A stretch of DNA of 64,000 nucleotides. It comes from Acestrorhynchus altus. Lineage: Eukaryota; Chordata; Actinopteri; Characiformes; Acestrorhynchidae. Under the pieces are notes generated by a model, which had not been told where the DNA came from, did no database searches, and saw only the letters and a program-made list of their open reading frames with translations. A program made the position numbers and the translations under genes. The stretch spans positions 20,612,953 to 20,676,952 of the forward strand of contig CM067519.1 in assembly GCA_034509495.1 (NCBI GenBank), written 5' to 3'. Numbering within the stretch: the stretch's first letter is position 1; the number at the start of each line of letters is the position of its first letter. This document shows, one piece after another, positions 1-13,568 of the stretch.

Positions 1-269
1 ATAAGTGGACGTGAAATACGAGGCACTAATGCCAAATCCCATCCATTCCTGTCTGGTAGCTAGCAGTGCTGCATTCAACTTGGACTTGGTGTCAGCACAC
101 ATTACTCTGCAATTATTTTAATGACCTTCTCCTTTTCGTCTTCCCATATCAGTATCTAGTAAATCACAGCTCCAGTTGTCGGAGTTTACTTGGAGTAAAG
201 CTCTTTGTATACAAAAAAAATTAACAGCAATCTGACTCTGGATAGTGACCACCGTATGGAATGCAAGTC

Positions 270-314
<45 letters not shown>

Positions 315-390
315 TCAAACACAAATGTACTAGCTGTGATACAGTTAGACAAAATCAGAAAAGTAATTCAGAAGAAATAAGAAGCCTTAC
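1..390. other. psd3 intron downstream of exon G
   Basis: This is intronic sequence after the exon G donor. It contains an (AAT)n microsatellite at 271-314. I see no further exon: the next PH exon, expected to start in T-P-R-G-(K/R)-R-G-W, is not present. Confidence 0.7.
271..314. repeat. (AAT)n microsatellite
   Basis: About 44 bp of uninterrupted ataataat repeats. Confidence 0.95.
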
Positions 391-584
391 TTTTCTTCCC
401 ATCCATGTCAGCATGAATCTTGCGGGCCAGAAAGCCCGTTTTGTAAACAGCAGCATTGGGGTCATGGGCAATGTCCAGGAAAGGGTTGCTGCCACTGCTG
501 ATCCTGCTGATGCTTTTCGTGTGGGCATTGTCCGTCTTGTTGTCTGCAAGTTCAGATAGTGATTTCTTCAACTCGTCCCCATCA
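391..584 (-). CDS. psd3: psd3 exon G: SEC7-PH linker and PH start
   Basis: This is a 194-nt exon. The first base completes Ile, then 64 codons and one base follow. It reads DGDELKKSLSELADNKTDNA, then a Ser/Thr-rich linker (HTKSISRISSGS), NPFLDIAHDPNAAVY, and KTGFLARKIHADMDGKK. The last part opens the PH domain, which in EFA6 binds PIP2 and actin and places the protein at the plasma membrane. The donor A/gtaagg leaves one base of the next codon, expected to be Thr as in the family (KKT-P-R-G). The linker differs among paralogues, and this one looks most like PSD3. The remaining PH exons lie outside the window. Confidence 0.95.
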
Positions 585-1559
585 CTGAAAAACAAAGACA
601 TAAGGACGACAGTTAATTTACTCCATCCCCCTCTTTCTCACAATCTCTCAGCTCAGAACATTCTCCACTTTAATTTTATCTTTCAAAGTTAATGATATTG
701 CTGAAGCAAAGACACGGCTCATCTAGCTTTGCTCCTTTTGGAACCCAGCATGTGACAGAGCTTACAGGTATTTAAAGCATATTTGAGAAAACTGAACTGT
801 CAAAGCAGCCTTTCTTTCTTTCTTTATTTCTTGTGAGGTACATACTAATTGATGGTCTCCTCTCCAGTAGTCAAGTGGAGGTTAGGTTACTTCCCCACCT
901 CTTGAACCTCTGTATACATCACAGAGATATAGAGTTCAATATACTTTTTCATTATACACCAATTTATGGGGTCAAACACTCTTAGAAAATCAATGCCTTC
1001 TTGAACGAAGTTTCGTATTGGACAATCACATACAAGTGCACCAAGACGCAAGGCTTAACCCCTCATAATGACTTCAGTTTCACAGGGACAAAAATAATAC
1101 CCAGAGGAACTCCAAGAGATATGCTAAACCAACTGCTTACCAAATAATTCAGTTCCTGCATTAGGATTAAAAACTGAACTATAAAACTAGGGCTCAAAGG
1201 AACAATTTCATGGACACTCAGTTCCCTTTTTATATTAAAGGACATGTGCACAAATCTGGAACATAACTGTTGAATAACTGTTGATATTTGAATTCAACAG
1301 CAACACAAACACACCCCTCCCTTTATAAGCTCTGCCCCCTAAACTCATGGCCTTGCATTGCTGAGGTAATGCCATTAAGCTTGCAGATGAAAAAGCTCCA
1401 CTGTCCAAATGCCTCAACAGTGCTTAGGATCTTCTTATATTGCTTATATTATGTGCTTATGTTGCTGTTTTTGGGGTTATGGGTTGCAAAGAACTGAAAT
1501 GGTCATTTGCTGAATTTGCAGCATTAAGAGGCCTCGTTTACTGAAATCCAAAGCTATTT

Positions 1560-2575
1560 GAATCAAAAACGTACTATACATAAGACCCCTTCTTTGAATC
1601 CATCTTCACAATTCTTGCATTCTTGTGAGTTTTTGGACAGTTTCTGTTTGAATTTCTTTGTAGGATGTCAGAATAACCTCCCAGAGCTGCTATTTTGATG
1701 TGAACACCCTCATTGATCTTTAACTTGAAGATACAAAGGTTCTCAATAGGGTTGAGGTCAGGGGAGAATAGTGGCCACACCATGATATTCTCTCCTTTTA
1801 TAGTGATACCAGCCAATGACACAGATGTATTCTTCATGCATTACAATGCACATCTCATGCTGCAAAAAAGCACAGGCTCTTCTTTTTGTACTAGGGAAAA
1901 AAAGTGGTCAGTCTTGTTGAGACGTGGTTGCCATCCACCAACCATCCACTACTCCATCCATGGTTGCATAGTATACAAGACAGTTTGAAAATTAGTCTTC
2001 ACTAATTCCATGTCTGGACCCGCTGCAACCGTTTCTGCTTGTAAGCATTGGTTAGCGTTAGCCGAACAACAGCAAGCCTCTGTAGGATCCTACACCTTGA
2101 GGTTTGTGGGACTCGAGATGTACCAGCAACCTCAAATATCTGTTTGCTGCTGTCTAATGTGCATTTCAGCAGATGCTCTCTTAATCTGATGAATCTGTTT
2201 GTCAGAAACGTTCCTCATTAAGCGTTTATCTAAACTAACCCTCTGTACTCTGTATTCAGCCACACATTTTTTCAGAGTACGATGATCATGCTTAAGTTTT
2301 CGTGAAATATGGAGAGATCCTTTTTCTTTCCCATATTGCTTAAAACCTGTGGCCTGCTTAATAACGCGGAACATCCTTTTAAATAGTTTTCCTTTAATTG
2401 GGCTCACCTGGCAAACTAATCATCACAGGTGTCTGAGATTGATTTCAGTGATCCAAATATCTCTGAGACACAATGTCATCTATGAGTTTAACTGAAAAAC
2501 AAAAAATGCTATCTTTATGACTTTTAAATCCAATTTGCATAATAATTTGGAATGTGGTGTAGAGCCAAGGCTGAA
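1560..2575 (-). mobile_element. decayed Tc1-like transposon
   Basis: Two pieces of a Tc1 transposase are readable on the minus strand. An N-terminal part at about 2407-2132 has KLKHDHRTLKKCVAEYRVQR and later LDKRLMRNVSDKQIHQIKRA. A C-terminal part at about 1837-1574 has VWPLFSPDLNPIENL, the last block of the DDE catalytic core of Tc1 proteins. Between them the frame is broken, and the central catalytic Asp motif is not readable in one frame. Sequence outside the coding part (about 2408-2575) resembles Tc1 5' leader DNA. The ends are approximate because I could not fix the inverted repeats. The element is dead. Confidence 0.8.
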
Positions 2576-4504
2576 TATAAACAGAGTATATACTGAGTAT
2601 AATTTTTTCCCAGTGCACAGACAGAAGAGCTAGTGACCCATGAGGAAACATTCACTAAAATGTATGTAAAGTGTACTGGATTGAAGTTACTTTCATCCTA
2701 TAAACCCATAAAATATTTAATTTGTTTATTTTAATCCTAATCTGTACCCTACTCACAATACCCACTGTACATGGTAATACGCATATGTGCTCTGTAACCA
2801 TTCACTAAATGTTATTATATGTTGTGAGCATCCTGACCAAACTAGAGGCTCCAGATGGACTTTTTTATAAATCAAAGCAACCACTTTCACTGATCTAAGA
2901 TAAATCACTTTGTTTAAAAAATAATGCATCAAAGATTGAACTATTTAAACTTCCTGTCTGTACCAAAAGCAGTGGTAATTGAGTTTTACATGAGCATATA
3001 CCAAACTCTAGATCCTCTAAATTCACACAGCCTGTTCTATCACTATGCCTTTGATACTTATTTATGTAAATGACCTATGCTCTGATTGGCTGTCTTGCTT
3101 TGTGCCTCACCGAAAAAAGCACTCCAGGTTTAGAAAACACTTTAGCAACTTCAGCAAGAATGAGGAACCTAAATTCCAGGAGAGAGCACCAGTTTCCTAT
3201 GTGAAGAGGTACAGCATAAGATTATCTGCACTTCTCTCCACCCAGTTCAATCTGTGGCTGAACAGTGGCCAGTTGCTTCTCTTCTTCGTGACCATACTGG
3301 GAGGTGTTTTGATTATGCCCTCCTGTTAGGCTGGAGTACTGGGCATAGCAACAAAAGCATGAAGCATGGACACAAAACTGAGCCCAAAATCTGAGCACCA
3401 AATGTTCTCAAATACTGTTGATTGTCTCTTACTTGGCCAAATTCAACCCAGTGAGACCTGCTTGTTTTCTCTCCAGAGATTCCACAGAACTACAGGAAAA
3501 TGATTTGCTGTGAATAAAAAAAAAAGAAAGAAGCCCAAAGAAAGAAGCCCAATGCCATCAGGTACACTCTAAAAAAGAATGGAGGAGTCCCAGTGTGAAG
3601 GCTGTGCAGCGAGCAGCAATGTACAGAGAAATGTGGTGTATAATAATCTACTGGAATACAGAATGGGCAAAGATATTTACACTGGAAACTGATCAGCTTT
3701 CTTTTGGTAAACAATTTTTGGAAGTAACAAAAAGGAAAAGCTGACCACAGCCTTGATTTCTGGTACAATCAGACAAAAATTGCTGTTCTCACCCTGCCTT
3801 ATTGGGCATTACCAGCTTCTCATTCATATTATAACCAGTGAAGTATCTCCTGATCTGGTCAGAATCACTCTGAAAACATTGTGCTTCAGGGAAAACCTTG
3901 ACTTAACTATGTGAAGAATGGTGAACATGATGGGTTGGTACCCATGTGGGCTGCTGTGTAGGAGGGCTGTCTGCATCATGAGAAACTGCCCAGTCATTTA
4001 GCTCTCACCATCTCGCTCGGGCCAACATTAAAACACTTTGGAAAGACACCTCAAGTGTGTGGCTACAAATACAATGTCTGACTCTTCCTCCATATAAACA
4101 CTGTTCCATCTGAGAAGATAAGATGTCCTTTATTGCTTCTCCTCAACAGTGTTCAGGTTTAGGGTTAGGATTAGGGCTGACCAGTGTATCAGATGGCTGA
4201 TAATATAGCCAATATTAGGGGGGAAGGATGTAAATGTAAATTCCACTGATAAAAGTGTGTGCTTATTAAATCTACCAGCTTTCCCTGTTTGTGGAATTTT
4301 CATCCTGATTGGCTCATCTTTGTGTCCATTAAAGCATTACAGCTTCATAAATACATTTTGATTACATTTATAACAATACAAAAAACACTGCATGAGGCGA
4401 GTAATGACATGACATTATATGAAACAATAATGTAATGTTAATACAGATTTTAATGTCACAATTACAAATTGAACACAATCACAAAAAATCACCATCACGT
4501 TAAG

Positions 4505-4685
4505 CCAGTGGTTCTCCATTCTGGTACTGGAGTACTGCTATTTTGCTGGTTTTTGAGTTTGCTGTAACACACCCAGTTGGCACAGCAAGGGCTCATCAGT
4601 TAGATCATTAGTTGGATCAGGTATACTGGAATTAAGAACTCTAAAATGGGCAGCGGTACTGCAGAACAATGATTGAGAGCCACTG
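4505..4685. mobile_element. short inverted-repeat element (MITE, hAT-like)
   Basis: The element starts cagtggttctccattctgg and ends ttgagagccactg, which are imperfect inverted repeats of each other (the CAGTGGTTCTCAA type). It is about 180 bp with no coding capacity. From memory this is a common teleost MITE assigned to hAT elements. Confidence 0.65.
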
Positions 4686-6339
4686 CCTCATGCTTTTATG
4701 CCTTTTAGAGGTCATGTTAGCTAAATGGAGGAAAGTCTGCGGTCATATTTCACAGTTATTTTCATTTTCAGCCATTTCTGAAACTGCCAACAAAATACCC
4801 AACTCAAATCACAATTTGGGGGACAGGGGGGCTGCTGTCTGCAGTTAGTGACTTTATGCCCAAGATAAAACTCCCTCAATAAGAATATAATACCCCTCAT
4901 GTGTGCATCTGTCACGGCTGTAGTTTAAGTGTTATTCAGTTCTAAAATGCTCCCTTAAGGAGAAAGCCACTGCATGTCTCTCAGATGACTGACTGGGAAC
5001 AGCTGTGTGTATAACTAAACTGAAGGTTTAATGTGTCTGTCATTCACAGTCCTTCAAAACTCCTGTAAACATCATCAGACACCCCCTGTCCTGTGAAGAT
5101 CAGCAGAAAACATTTGCTTTCCCAGATTCATCATAAAAAATCCACACACCTGTCAAGCATACTAAAATAAGATTTTCTAAATCCAAAGTAGACCCGTATG
5201 CATGGCTTCAATTACTTGTGAAGATGTGCTGTGTCTGCGAGTTTTGCCAATGCTGCATGAACATATGGGCCAATTTATCCATAACTCATCTCATTGCACA
5301 TTCGCAAGGGTTTTCTACAGCAGCAAAAGTGAGCAACATTTAGAGATGAGTTATTTCATCAACCTACAAAAGCAACAGGGTAATAAATTGCCGTAATTGG
5401 ATGGGACGAGCACCTGTTCTTTGTCCTCGTGAGGCAGCTTTCGCTATGCTCTAGGATTGCTCTGCCTGGAGAGTGAAGAATGGGGACAAAAATCACAAGG
5501 ACAGTGAGGAACAGCACCGTCAGGGCTCCTCTTACTTCTACACTCCTGCAACCTGCTGGGGAATTAGTTGCTACTTTCCTATGCTGGTTTTATTATATTA
5601 ACATATGCTAACAGTGAGGGGGAAATGGGGACAAAAGTACAGAACAAGCTGAAGTTAGCAAAAGCCAGAGAAGCTTGCAATAAAATTGCCCTGAACTCCA
5701 CATTAATGTCGCCAATGGTGTCGTGACAGAATCATGGAATCTGCCTGTATCAAATCTACAGGAATTGAGAGAGAATATTCAAGCTGCACATCTACAACTT
5801 CAAGCTGAGACATCTGGAATATTGTTTAATACCCAACGCCATACTGAGAGACTGTGTGTAGCTCAATACATTTTAATTTAAATTTGCAACAATTTATTGC
5901 TCCTGGTAACCTTTATCTTCCTTCTTAATATCACTGCAATCCAACACTTCCCTTTGGGGCCCTCGTTTACAAAACATGTATATTGTCAACATTGCTAAAA
6001 AAAACCCATTTTCAAGATTTTTGCACAACTATGCAGCTCAGACTTCTTCCTCAATTCTCTAATTTAATATGTGATCTTGCAATCAATTATACAAGTAACA
6101 GCGTCTCAGCTGACCGGCATCAATTTTGAGTGACAACATGCCAAACTCACTCACTCGCCTTTATTACAAATATCATATTAGAATCAATTATGGCCAGCAG
6201 GCATGAAGGCAGTGGATGTGCTGTCTGACTGCTTTCTGACCAAAGGTAAATATTCATTAATATTATTTTTTATATATATCAGGGTACAAGAGCTGTACCT
6301 ACTGACGACGTAAAATGGACAATAAAATTAGGATTTTTA

Positions 6340-6430
6340 ACATGCACATTAGCATTAGCTGTAATGTAAGCAAAGCACTTTTGTACGTCGCTCTGGATAA
6401 GGGCGTCTGCTAAGTGCCATAAATGTAACG
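6340..6430 (+). repeat. SINE/LINE 3' tail
   Basis: It contains tcgctctggataagggcg and tctgctaagtgccataaatg, a tail shared by many teleost LINEs and SINEs. The same tail is found inverted at 63565-63610 next to LINE coding sequence. The 5' part of this copy is not recognisable. Confidence 0.6.
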
Positions 6431-7254
6431 GTACACATTCAGATGCTAAAGAACAATGAGATGTTCTATCATACGATTTGGTCAGAAGTCATAATTATAT
6501 GCAATATAGTTTTGATAAATAACCACAATATGGAAAACAAATCATATCCCAATATGTTTTCACAGAGTTTTCACCAGATGCCATGTCTGGATGGGGTCAG
6601 AAGGAGGACAGAAAAGCTGCTGTGAGGTCATTCCCTCAATGATGTGGCTCTGGAACTTGAGGCAAATAGCCTCCAGCAAAACTGGGAAAAAGTTCAAACT
6701 ATGATGAAATTGATTACAACATGCCTACTGCATGTAAAACACAGAGATACTGTCCTAAACCTCATCAGTTCAACAAACAACAAGCTTTAATCCTTCCTTT
6801 AGGCACAGTCTAATGTTACAACTGAGACATTTGATTCAGAATGTGATGAAAGGGCAGAGCACTGTGCTCATGTAGCTTCTTCAATTCTCTTATTAAAGAT
6901 TGTGCAACCAATTATGAATAACAAGTCACAGCAGACAAACATCACCTCTAAGTGGCATTTAATATGGCAATCTGACTTTATAATAAGCCTTTATTATGTT
7001 AGGCTTTGTTATATTAAGGAGGTGCAACTTCAGTCACATGTACCTTATGCACAAATTACTGTATGTGTAGCAGATTTTATTTTTGTGTGTGAACAAGCAC
7101 ACATTCTCTATAAAAAACAAAAATTAATTTGTTTATACATGAAAGAATTATTTATACATTTGTAGTTTATATAAACTAATCACAACATTTTTTATGTATA
7201 TTTAACATAAGAAAAACAGCAATAAGAAAATAAAATCATTCTAATTAAAGCCAC

Positions 7255-7545
7255 GTAAAAAGTTAGAACACCCCATTAACACCTGGGACAGTCTGACCTG
7301 GTTCTTTATTTGTAAATTATTGACTCAAATCAAATTGACTGATTTCTAATCCCTTCTTAGTCTCATCAGCCACTACAACCTTCTTTCTGGAGGCTTCAGA
7401 GAGCTCTTTAGATCTCACCATGGTAATCCCACTAACTTGTGTAAAGTGCTCTCTAACAATGGTCTAATCATTTACACCTGAATCAAATTTTAACTATATT
7501 ATTACTAATACGTGTGGGTGTCCAAACCTTTTCCTCAAAAGAAAA
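7255..7545 (-). mobile_element. fragment of a Tc1-like transposon (N-terminal end)
   Basis: On the minus strand, an ATG at about 7422 opens a frame reading MVRSKELSEASRKKVVVADE before a stop. This resembles the start of Tc1 transposases (M-x-R-S-K-E-L-S-x-x-x-R-x-K-V-V). The leader before it (ttttgaggaaaaggtttgga) lies towards 7545. The rest of the transposase is missing. Confidence 0.5.
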
Positions 7546-9934
7546 CTGCATTTCTAATTTTTACTAATTATTTTTAACAGACTTTCAGTTTCATGTGTTT
7601 AGTTTAATCACTTCAATCCATCTCTCAATATTGATAATATTGAAGATAAAATGTCTATATATTTAAATATGTTAAACAAGACAAAGGTTTTCATGGGTGT
7701 CTCAATTTTTTCATGAATGAATTTGCAAAGTAATCAAACTTGTAAAACAGAACATGAACTGTCTGTTATTGTGCTACAGAAACGGCAGAGCCTGTTGTCA
7801 GTCAGTTGGCCTGAACTGTGGAAAGTGCTCTAAAGAAAGATGAATAAACCACAATTAAGCTGATTAAAGGCAGGTCTGTGGGACTGAAGGCAGGACCAGG
7901 GTGAATGCTGCCAGTTTTTGGCAGTAGTGGGCAGAAGTGGGACGAATTCTAGCAGGAAAGGAAACAGGATTCAAATTTTGGTTCTGCGCAGACCTCTTCG
8001 TTAACACATTTCCTCTTGTGTTCTACTGCTTTCATAACACTTGCCACACAAGTTTGACTGAAATATCCATCATCTATACTGATGGAAACTTGAAACAACT
8101 CCACTGTGCCACACCCAAAAAAAATTCAGCATTTACCATTTCTGTGTGGATTTATTTATCTTGCTTTGTTCTCAAATAAACTTCGATATTAGCAATGACG
8201 TGAAATCTGTGTATATTCACAACCCTAGTTAAAATCCATGTTCCAAATTGTCAAAGTATTTAACAAAAGTTAGAATCAACCTATTTACTTGAAGATTACT
8301 AGACTGTAAAATTGCAATTTGACTGACCTATACCATTTAAAATTAATAATACAAGTCCCACTAGTTGCATGCATCTTCAAAGTAAAACAAATAGCTAGTT
8401 GTTGATTTAACTAATAAGCATCAACTTTATTCTTTAGATAAAGATAACTGTCAATGTTTTATGCTGTATTAATAACAGAACTACAAAATGTCTTTGTTAA
8501 ATAAATGAATAAACACGAAAAAAACGTAATAATGCAATTCAGGATCAGACACAAATGGGCCCATAAAGTTCTAAATGAGATAAACGGCCTCAGACAAATG
8601 TAAATCTCAATCATGGTCCAAACATATCGGTGATGACACAGCGAGAGAGCCTCTTTAAATCACATGTGGTTTGCCACGCATGCGGCAGAGTTGGCGTTTG
8701 CAAGCTGTAATTTGGTAGATTACCTAAGGCACAATGGGACAGCCTCACTCTTTATCATTGTTATCAGGAAGACAGATTGTCAGTCTAATGTGATGTTTTC
8801 TGATGGTAATTACGGCTCTTGTCTCAACTGCCACCAATCCAATCATTTGTCTCAGAACATACTTGCTTGTGCAATTTCATGCACGCACATACAAACACAA
8901 ATACAAACACAAATACACACACACACATTTGTGAGCATTTGTCACCCCCCTTTATATTCTGTCATAGCTGCCCTGGAATGCCCTTTCACTGAGGCCAAGT
9001 CTAATATACACACATTCTAGGTCACAGCTGATCAGAGGGAGGACTGGATTCAGTGGATAATGAATATAATACAGAGACAAAATAAAACATCCGTTATAAT
9101 CACTGTAATGCTAGAACATTCTTACAACGGGAAATAATAATAAAACATGGAATAATGGAAATGAGAATGACCTTAAATTAGTTATGATAGTCAAGTTAGT
9201 AGTGACTTGATTAAGATTAAATCATTACACAATTGGTGTCATTTATCTCTATATAACTAAAGTACCTTCAGAAAATTGAAGGATGTTTAGGGAAGTCTCA
9301 AAATAATAACATATTTAGGTCCACTTTCTACCTCTACTTTCAAGAAATAACTCTTAACTAGTATAGATTATAGATGGGGATACTCGAGGGTTGTTGTCTG
9401 CTGTTCCTGCTCAAGCTGCAATTTTGTACTGTGTTGTGTACCTCTGATTTACAAGTATTATTCAGTATATAATAGTTTATTTTGACATCACTAAACAACC
9501 TCACCATTTCATCTGCCACTGATTATGTCATTAATTCTACCGTCACAAAAAGACTGCAATAATTAAAGCATACCTTATGCTGCAGTACAGATAGATGCGG
9601 GTCATATAGAGGTCAACAGACATTTAAGTACACTGTTGCAAATAAGGGGAGGGCAAAACCTGGTATCTTCAATTTTTGCTGTTCTTGGACATAATTTGAC
9701 TGTTGTTCTCTACACTGTTTTTAAATATCATGATGAATGAACCAATAGACATTCCCCAAAAATGACTTGGAACTGAATCTTTTTACACAGATTTTTGATG
9801 AAAGGTATTTTCCTTCTTCAGTTCACATGTTGGAGAAGGTTTTTGCCGGCAACAATACATAACAATGACAACTCATAGAATAACTTGGGAATAATTAAAT
9901 GGGTATTAAATTGGTTAAGGCATCACCAATTTAA

Positions 9935-10112
9935 GGTTGGTATGGCACAACAAATTACACCACCAGTGAGGCACTCCACCATGTTCGATTCCCAGTCTGG
10001 GAAACTATGCTGTACTTTGGCAAGACTCCTAATGGTACTCGGGCCCACCTCTGTTATATGAGTAACCTTGTAAGTTGCTCTGGACAAGAGTGTCTGCTAA
10101 ATGTAAATATCT
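9935..10112 (+). repeat. tRNA-derived SINE
   Basis: It shows an A-box-like tggcacaacaaa near 9944 and a B-box gttcgattccc at 9983-9993, followed by a unit ending in gttgctctggacaagagtgt and ctgctaaatgtaaa. This is a tRNA-type head joined to a LINE-type tail. A weaker relative may lie at about 16910-17025, which shares tctgggaaa and ggcaagcctcctaatgctac. Confidence 0.65.
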
Positions 10113-10686
10113 GTAAAAATTCAGAACCTTTAAATAAAATGTGCACAATAAAATTGGTGAATGCATCCTCACTGTGCGCCAGCCCTCTGGTTTGTGTGAA
10201 AAAAAGTCTGGTGTTTATACTCAGCCTTGGTGCTGTACATGGGGAAAAAAACAGAAGCAACTTGCCCACACTATTCCAGTAGGGGCTGTTTGTGCTCCTG
10301 CACAGGTGGAAAAGGTGGGACAGGGGTAAGGTGGAAGAAAATGTGTTTTATACACAAGTAGAGATGGCAGAGAAACAGCTGAAGAGAAAACGTTTGGACC
10401 ATCAAAAACATTCTTAGGTCTGATAGCCAGTGTCATTACCATGGAAATGAGTGGTTATGAATTTGGGGAGCACAGGTTCTGAAGGAGCACTGAATTGGTG
10501 AATCTAAATATCAACAGTGCTTTTCTAGAACTGTGCACCTAAAAGGGTTTCACCAACCTTGCAAATCAAAGAACTCCTTTAAGTACCACACAGAATAAAC
10601 TATGTTAGTAAAATTGTATAAGAATTAAAAACTATATGCACATTAATGCACAGTTAAGATATGTAGTGGATAAAAGAAGTACATAC

Positions 10687-10730
10687 ATTGCCCATTCCAG
10701 CTTCTCATTCTTGATTGAGTTGTACAAAGC
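10687..10730 (-). CDS. psd3: psd3 exon F: last SEC7 helix
   Basis: This is a 44-nt exon reading ALYNSIKNEKLEWA plus two bases (AT) of an Ile codon completed by exon G. ALYNSIKNEKLxWA is the very conserved end of the EFA6 SEC7 domain. The acceptor tract tttctttgcag is strong, and the donor is AT/gtatgt. It starts in phase 0 and could therefore be spliced either from exon E (full-length form) or from the alternative exon at 14733-14900 (short form). It is far too short for an ORF search and is isolated by introns of 28.7 kb and 10.1 kb. Confidence 0.94.
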
Positions 10731-12182
10731 CTGCAAAGAAAAAGCGACAGAAAGAAAATCAGAATAACAATCCACACATCCTTTCAATTCACATTCCTCA
10801 TATTACTGACTCCACAGCTCTGCAGCCAGATCCTTCATGCACTCTCATGAGATATGCAGTGTTTTATGATTCAGAGGGCAAATAGCATGTAACACTTTAA
10901 TTCAACCGTTTGAACAATTGCTTAAGAAACCCAAGATGATTCAATTTCTTTGGTGTGGTGCGACACTGCATATGCTTCCTACCCCTGCCATCAACAGTTA
11001 CTGGTCAAACACTGCAGCCGTGAAGCGTGATGTCAAGCGTGTTTGTTTCACAGCTTCCCCCACCTACTTTCTTTTGAATCATGATTGGACAATCCCTCTC
11101 GCTCCTCTGAATTTTTCATTCTGCTGTGACACAATGAAGACGTGCGAAGGATTCCACCTCATTACAGTATGTGTAGTGGAGTAAAATACTGAGACTGAAT
11201 TAACACAATGGCTATGGTAGTGCAGTATGGTAGCGTGCAAGAGCGAGCAAGTAGTTAGAAAAGGTTCTGTCCAGTATACATTGCACACACAAGCAAACTA
11301 CTACATTATAAATTAAGGCACTAAAGTAAGAGTAAGTACCTTAAAATAACAGTTTGAAAATATGGATGCTCCACTGACTAATGTGAAGAATGGCTTCTTT
11401 GCCTTTCCAGGTGATAATGCTACTAATGTGAAGTACACTCATCATATGTAGGGGGGAACTCTTATTTTAGTATTACAATCAACGGACAGTCAGTGTGAGG
11501 TCCATATACAGTAAAGTAGATCTACAGACACTGAAATTATTGACAAAGTATCAAATGATTATAAGGTTAGATTTAGGGTTTGGTTTAATACAACCTAATG
11601 TTCACTTAAATTAAATATAAACCAAACCAAAAACATAGTTACTTGTCACTTAGTTTTCTTGGTTTGATGTCAATAAAAACAAGAGACCATCTGCCAAACA
11701 TCTATAGCAAACTTATAGATAACTGCACTAGCAGGTTTTCATGCTGGTAGGAAAACAGGAAGATCATTTTTATTTTAGATCATCTTCTATGTTTAGTCGC
11801 TCTCAGCTAAGAAAATGAATTAAGCTTCAGCCTTCTGAACATAAGCTGACACTCTTCTGACAAACTATAAGTCTGAGCTCTCATTTGTGGTGCTTTTAAA
11901 AACTATTAAAAACAAAGGAAAGAATGAAACAGGATGAAAAAATCTAACAAATAGTATATACTGTATGTATAAGTAAAGTAAGACAGTACAATAGGCTAAC
12001 ATCCAATCAGTGGCTTGTCACTTTACATACATTACAATAAAGATTTTATTGGGCAATTAGTATGATTTATGATGCTTATGGGTTTTGCTATGTTTTTTAA
12101 TGTTATTGTTTATTGTTTTAAAAGCAAAGATGATACAAATTATTTAATATAATGACAATAATTATAATACAGAAAAATGGGC

Positions 12183-12275
12183 TCTGAGTGGCTCAGTGGT
12201 CTATAGAGATTTAAGGTTTGAATCCTGGACCATGCTGCTTGCCATCAGCAGCTGGAGTCTGAGAGCAATGGCTGA
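12183..12275 (+). repeat. tRNA-derived SINE, copy 1 of a family
   Basis: It begins with a tRNA-like head (ctgagtggctcagtggtcta) and has a B-box-like ggtttgaatcc, then tgcttgccatcagcagctgg and agtctgagagcaat. The same body occurs at 23708-23835, 43893-44200 and 45985-46165. Confidence 0.6.
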
Positions 12276-12282
12276 AAAAATA

Positions 12283-12612
12283 ACACTCACCACAAGGCCT
12301 CCATACTCAAATGCAACCAAAAGATCTCAACAAGAACCTGGATTTGTGGTTTCTCAACAGGTTTCTCATTCACAACAACACTGCTGGATGGATGCTGGAT
12401 GGTAATGGAGGACATGTAATGGTCGCCATCACCACAAATTTCTTTATTGTCAAAACAACCGTCCTGCTTTTGAGTACAACGATGCACCACCTCTCAAAGT
12501 CTGTCAACTGGGCAAATGTCTTTATATAGGGCTGAAGGGGAAGCACTTTACACCCTCTTGTGCCAAGATCCAATGTCTAATCAGACCACAGCTGTAATCA
12601 TTTACATATCTG
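12283..12612 (-). mobile_element. diverged Tc1-type repeat, partial
   Basis: It shares blocks with 58395-58670, such as gtgccaagatccaatgtcta, tcagaccaca and tcatttacatatctgcctga. The 58-kb copy retains more of the element and gives the classification. There is no intact reading frame. Confidence 0.45.
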
Positions 12613-13490
12613 CCTGAGACACAGCAAATATGGATGCGTTCTCTTTTGCTAATATTTGGCACTTTCAGATGTGCCACAAGTGCTTCATTCTTGTCAGTTT
12701 CACCTGATAAGAGATCAGAAATATTCTAAGATATATGTTATTATAAGAAATATTTCAGGAATTGAATTAATATATTGATGCCATTTTGGCAAACTCTATT
12801 AAGAAATACAGATTATGGACAGAGAAATTCTGAAAAGGTTCAAACTATCACCGTAATCTCTAACTACTTTTTGAGGCCACAAAACAGTCCTTTATTCCAG
12901 TCTGTTTGGAGCCCATTATCACTGCTGAAGTCAGGTCGTGACATTTATTGTGGTCATTTGTGGTAGTGCATAATTAGGTCTGACAAAGAAAATACTTTAA
13001 TCGACATAAATTACAGTTTAGCAGAAACCATTACCCTGCTTGTGTTAAACACTGCACACCAATAAAAGGCTTGAAATACTGTACGTGGCTACCACACAGC
13101 TTTTATCACTATAGAGAAATTTAGAAATAGGACATTTTTCTCAGCTTAGTGCTAATCTTAAAAACTGATGCAGCCGTGAATGACCAAGTGATTTTGATTT
13201 TATTTTATTATTATACAAAAAGAGGTTACAGATGTTTCTTTTAGTAACCAAAAAGAAACCATCTAAGAACCCGTTCCAGCACCTTTATTTTAAGAGTGTG
13301 AACGGCAGGTTATACATAAAAGCACCCAAAGCTCAGAACAGAAGATAGCACTATGGTTGTGTAGTGTCCACTATTCCACTACTGCATGTTTAGCCCCCTC
13401 CTCTGGTCACCATTAGCACTGAGAGTCAAGGCACATGCAATCTAGCCTGAGGACGAAAATCCTGTGTGACGCACATAGGCAGCACTCTAC

Positions 13491-13566
<76 letters not shown>
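13491..13566. repeat. (TA)n(TG)n microsatellite
   Basis: A short TA run followed by about 66 bp of pure TG. Confidence 0.97.

Positions 13567-13568
<2 letters not shown>

Larger units (their letters stand above)
585..10686. other. psd3 intron F-G (10.1 kb)
   Basis: This AT-rich intron holds a Tc1 relic (about 1560-2575), a MITE (4505-4685), a LINE/SINE tail (about 6340-6430), a Tc1 N-terminal fragment (7255-7545) and a tRNA-derived SINE (about 9935-10112). A CA-rich tract lies near 8880-8932. In the remaining stretches (585-1559, 2580-4500, 4690-6335, 7550-9930, 10115-10680) I recognise no gene or RNA. Confidence 0.75.

Noticed and set aside
4157..4182. Telomere-like tttagggttaggattaggg
   Set aside because: Only about three imperfect units inside an intron; too short to mean an interstitial telomere.
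8664..9020. 118-codon plus-strand frame
   Set aside because: Partly a CA-rich tract; no domain and no splice context.
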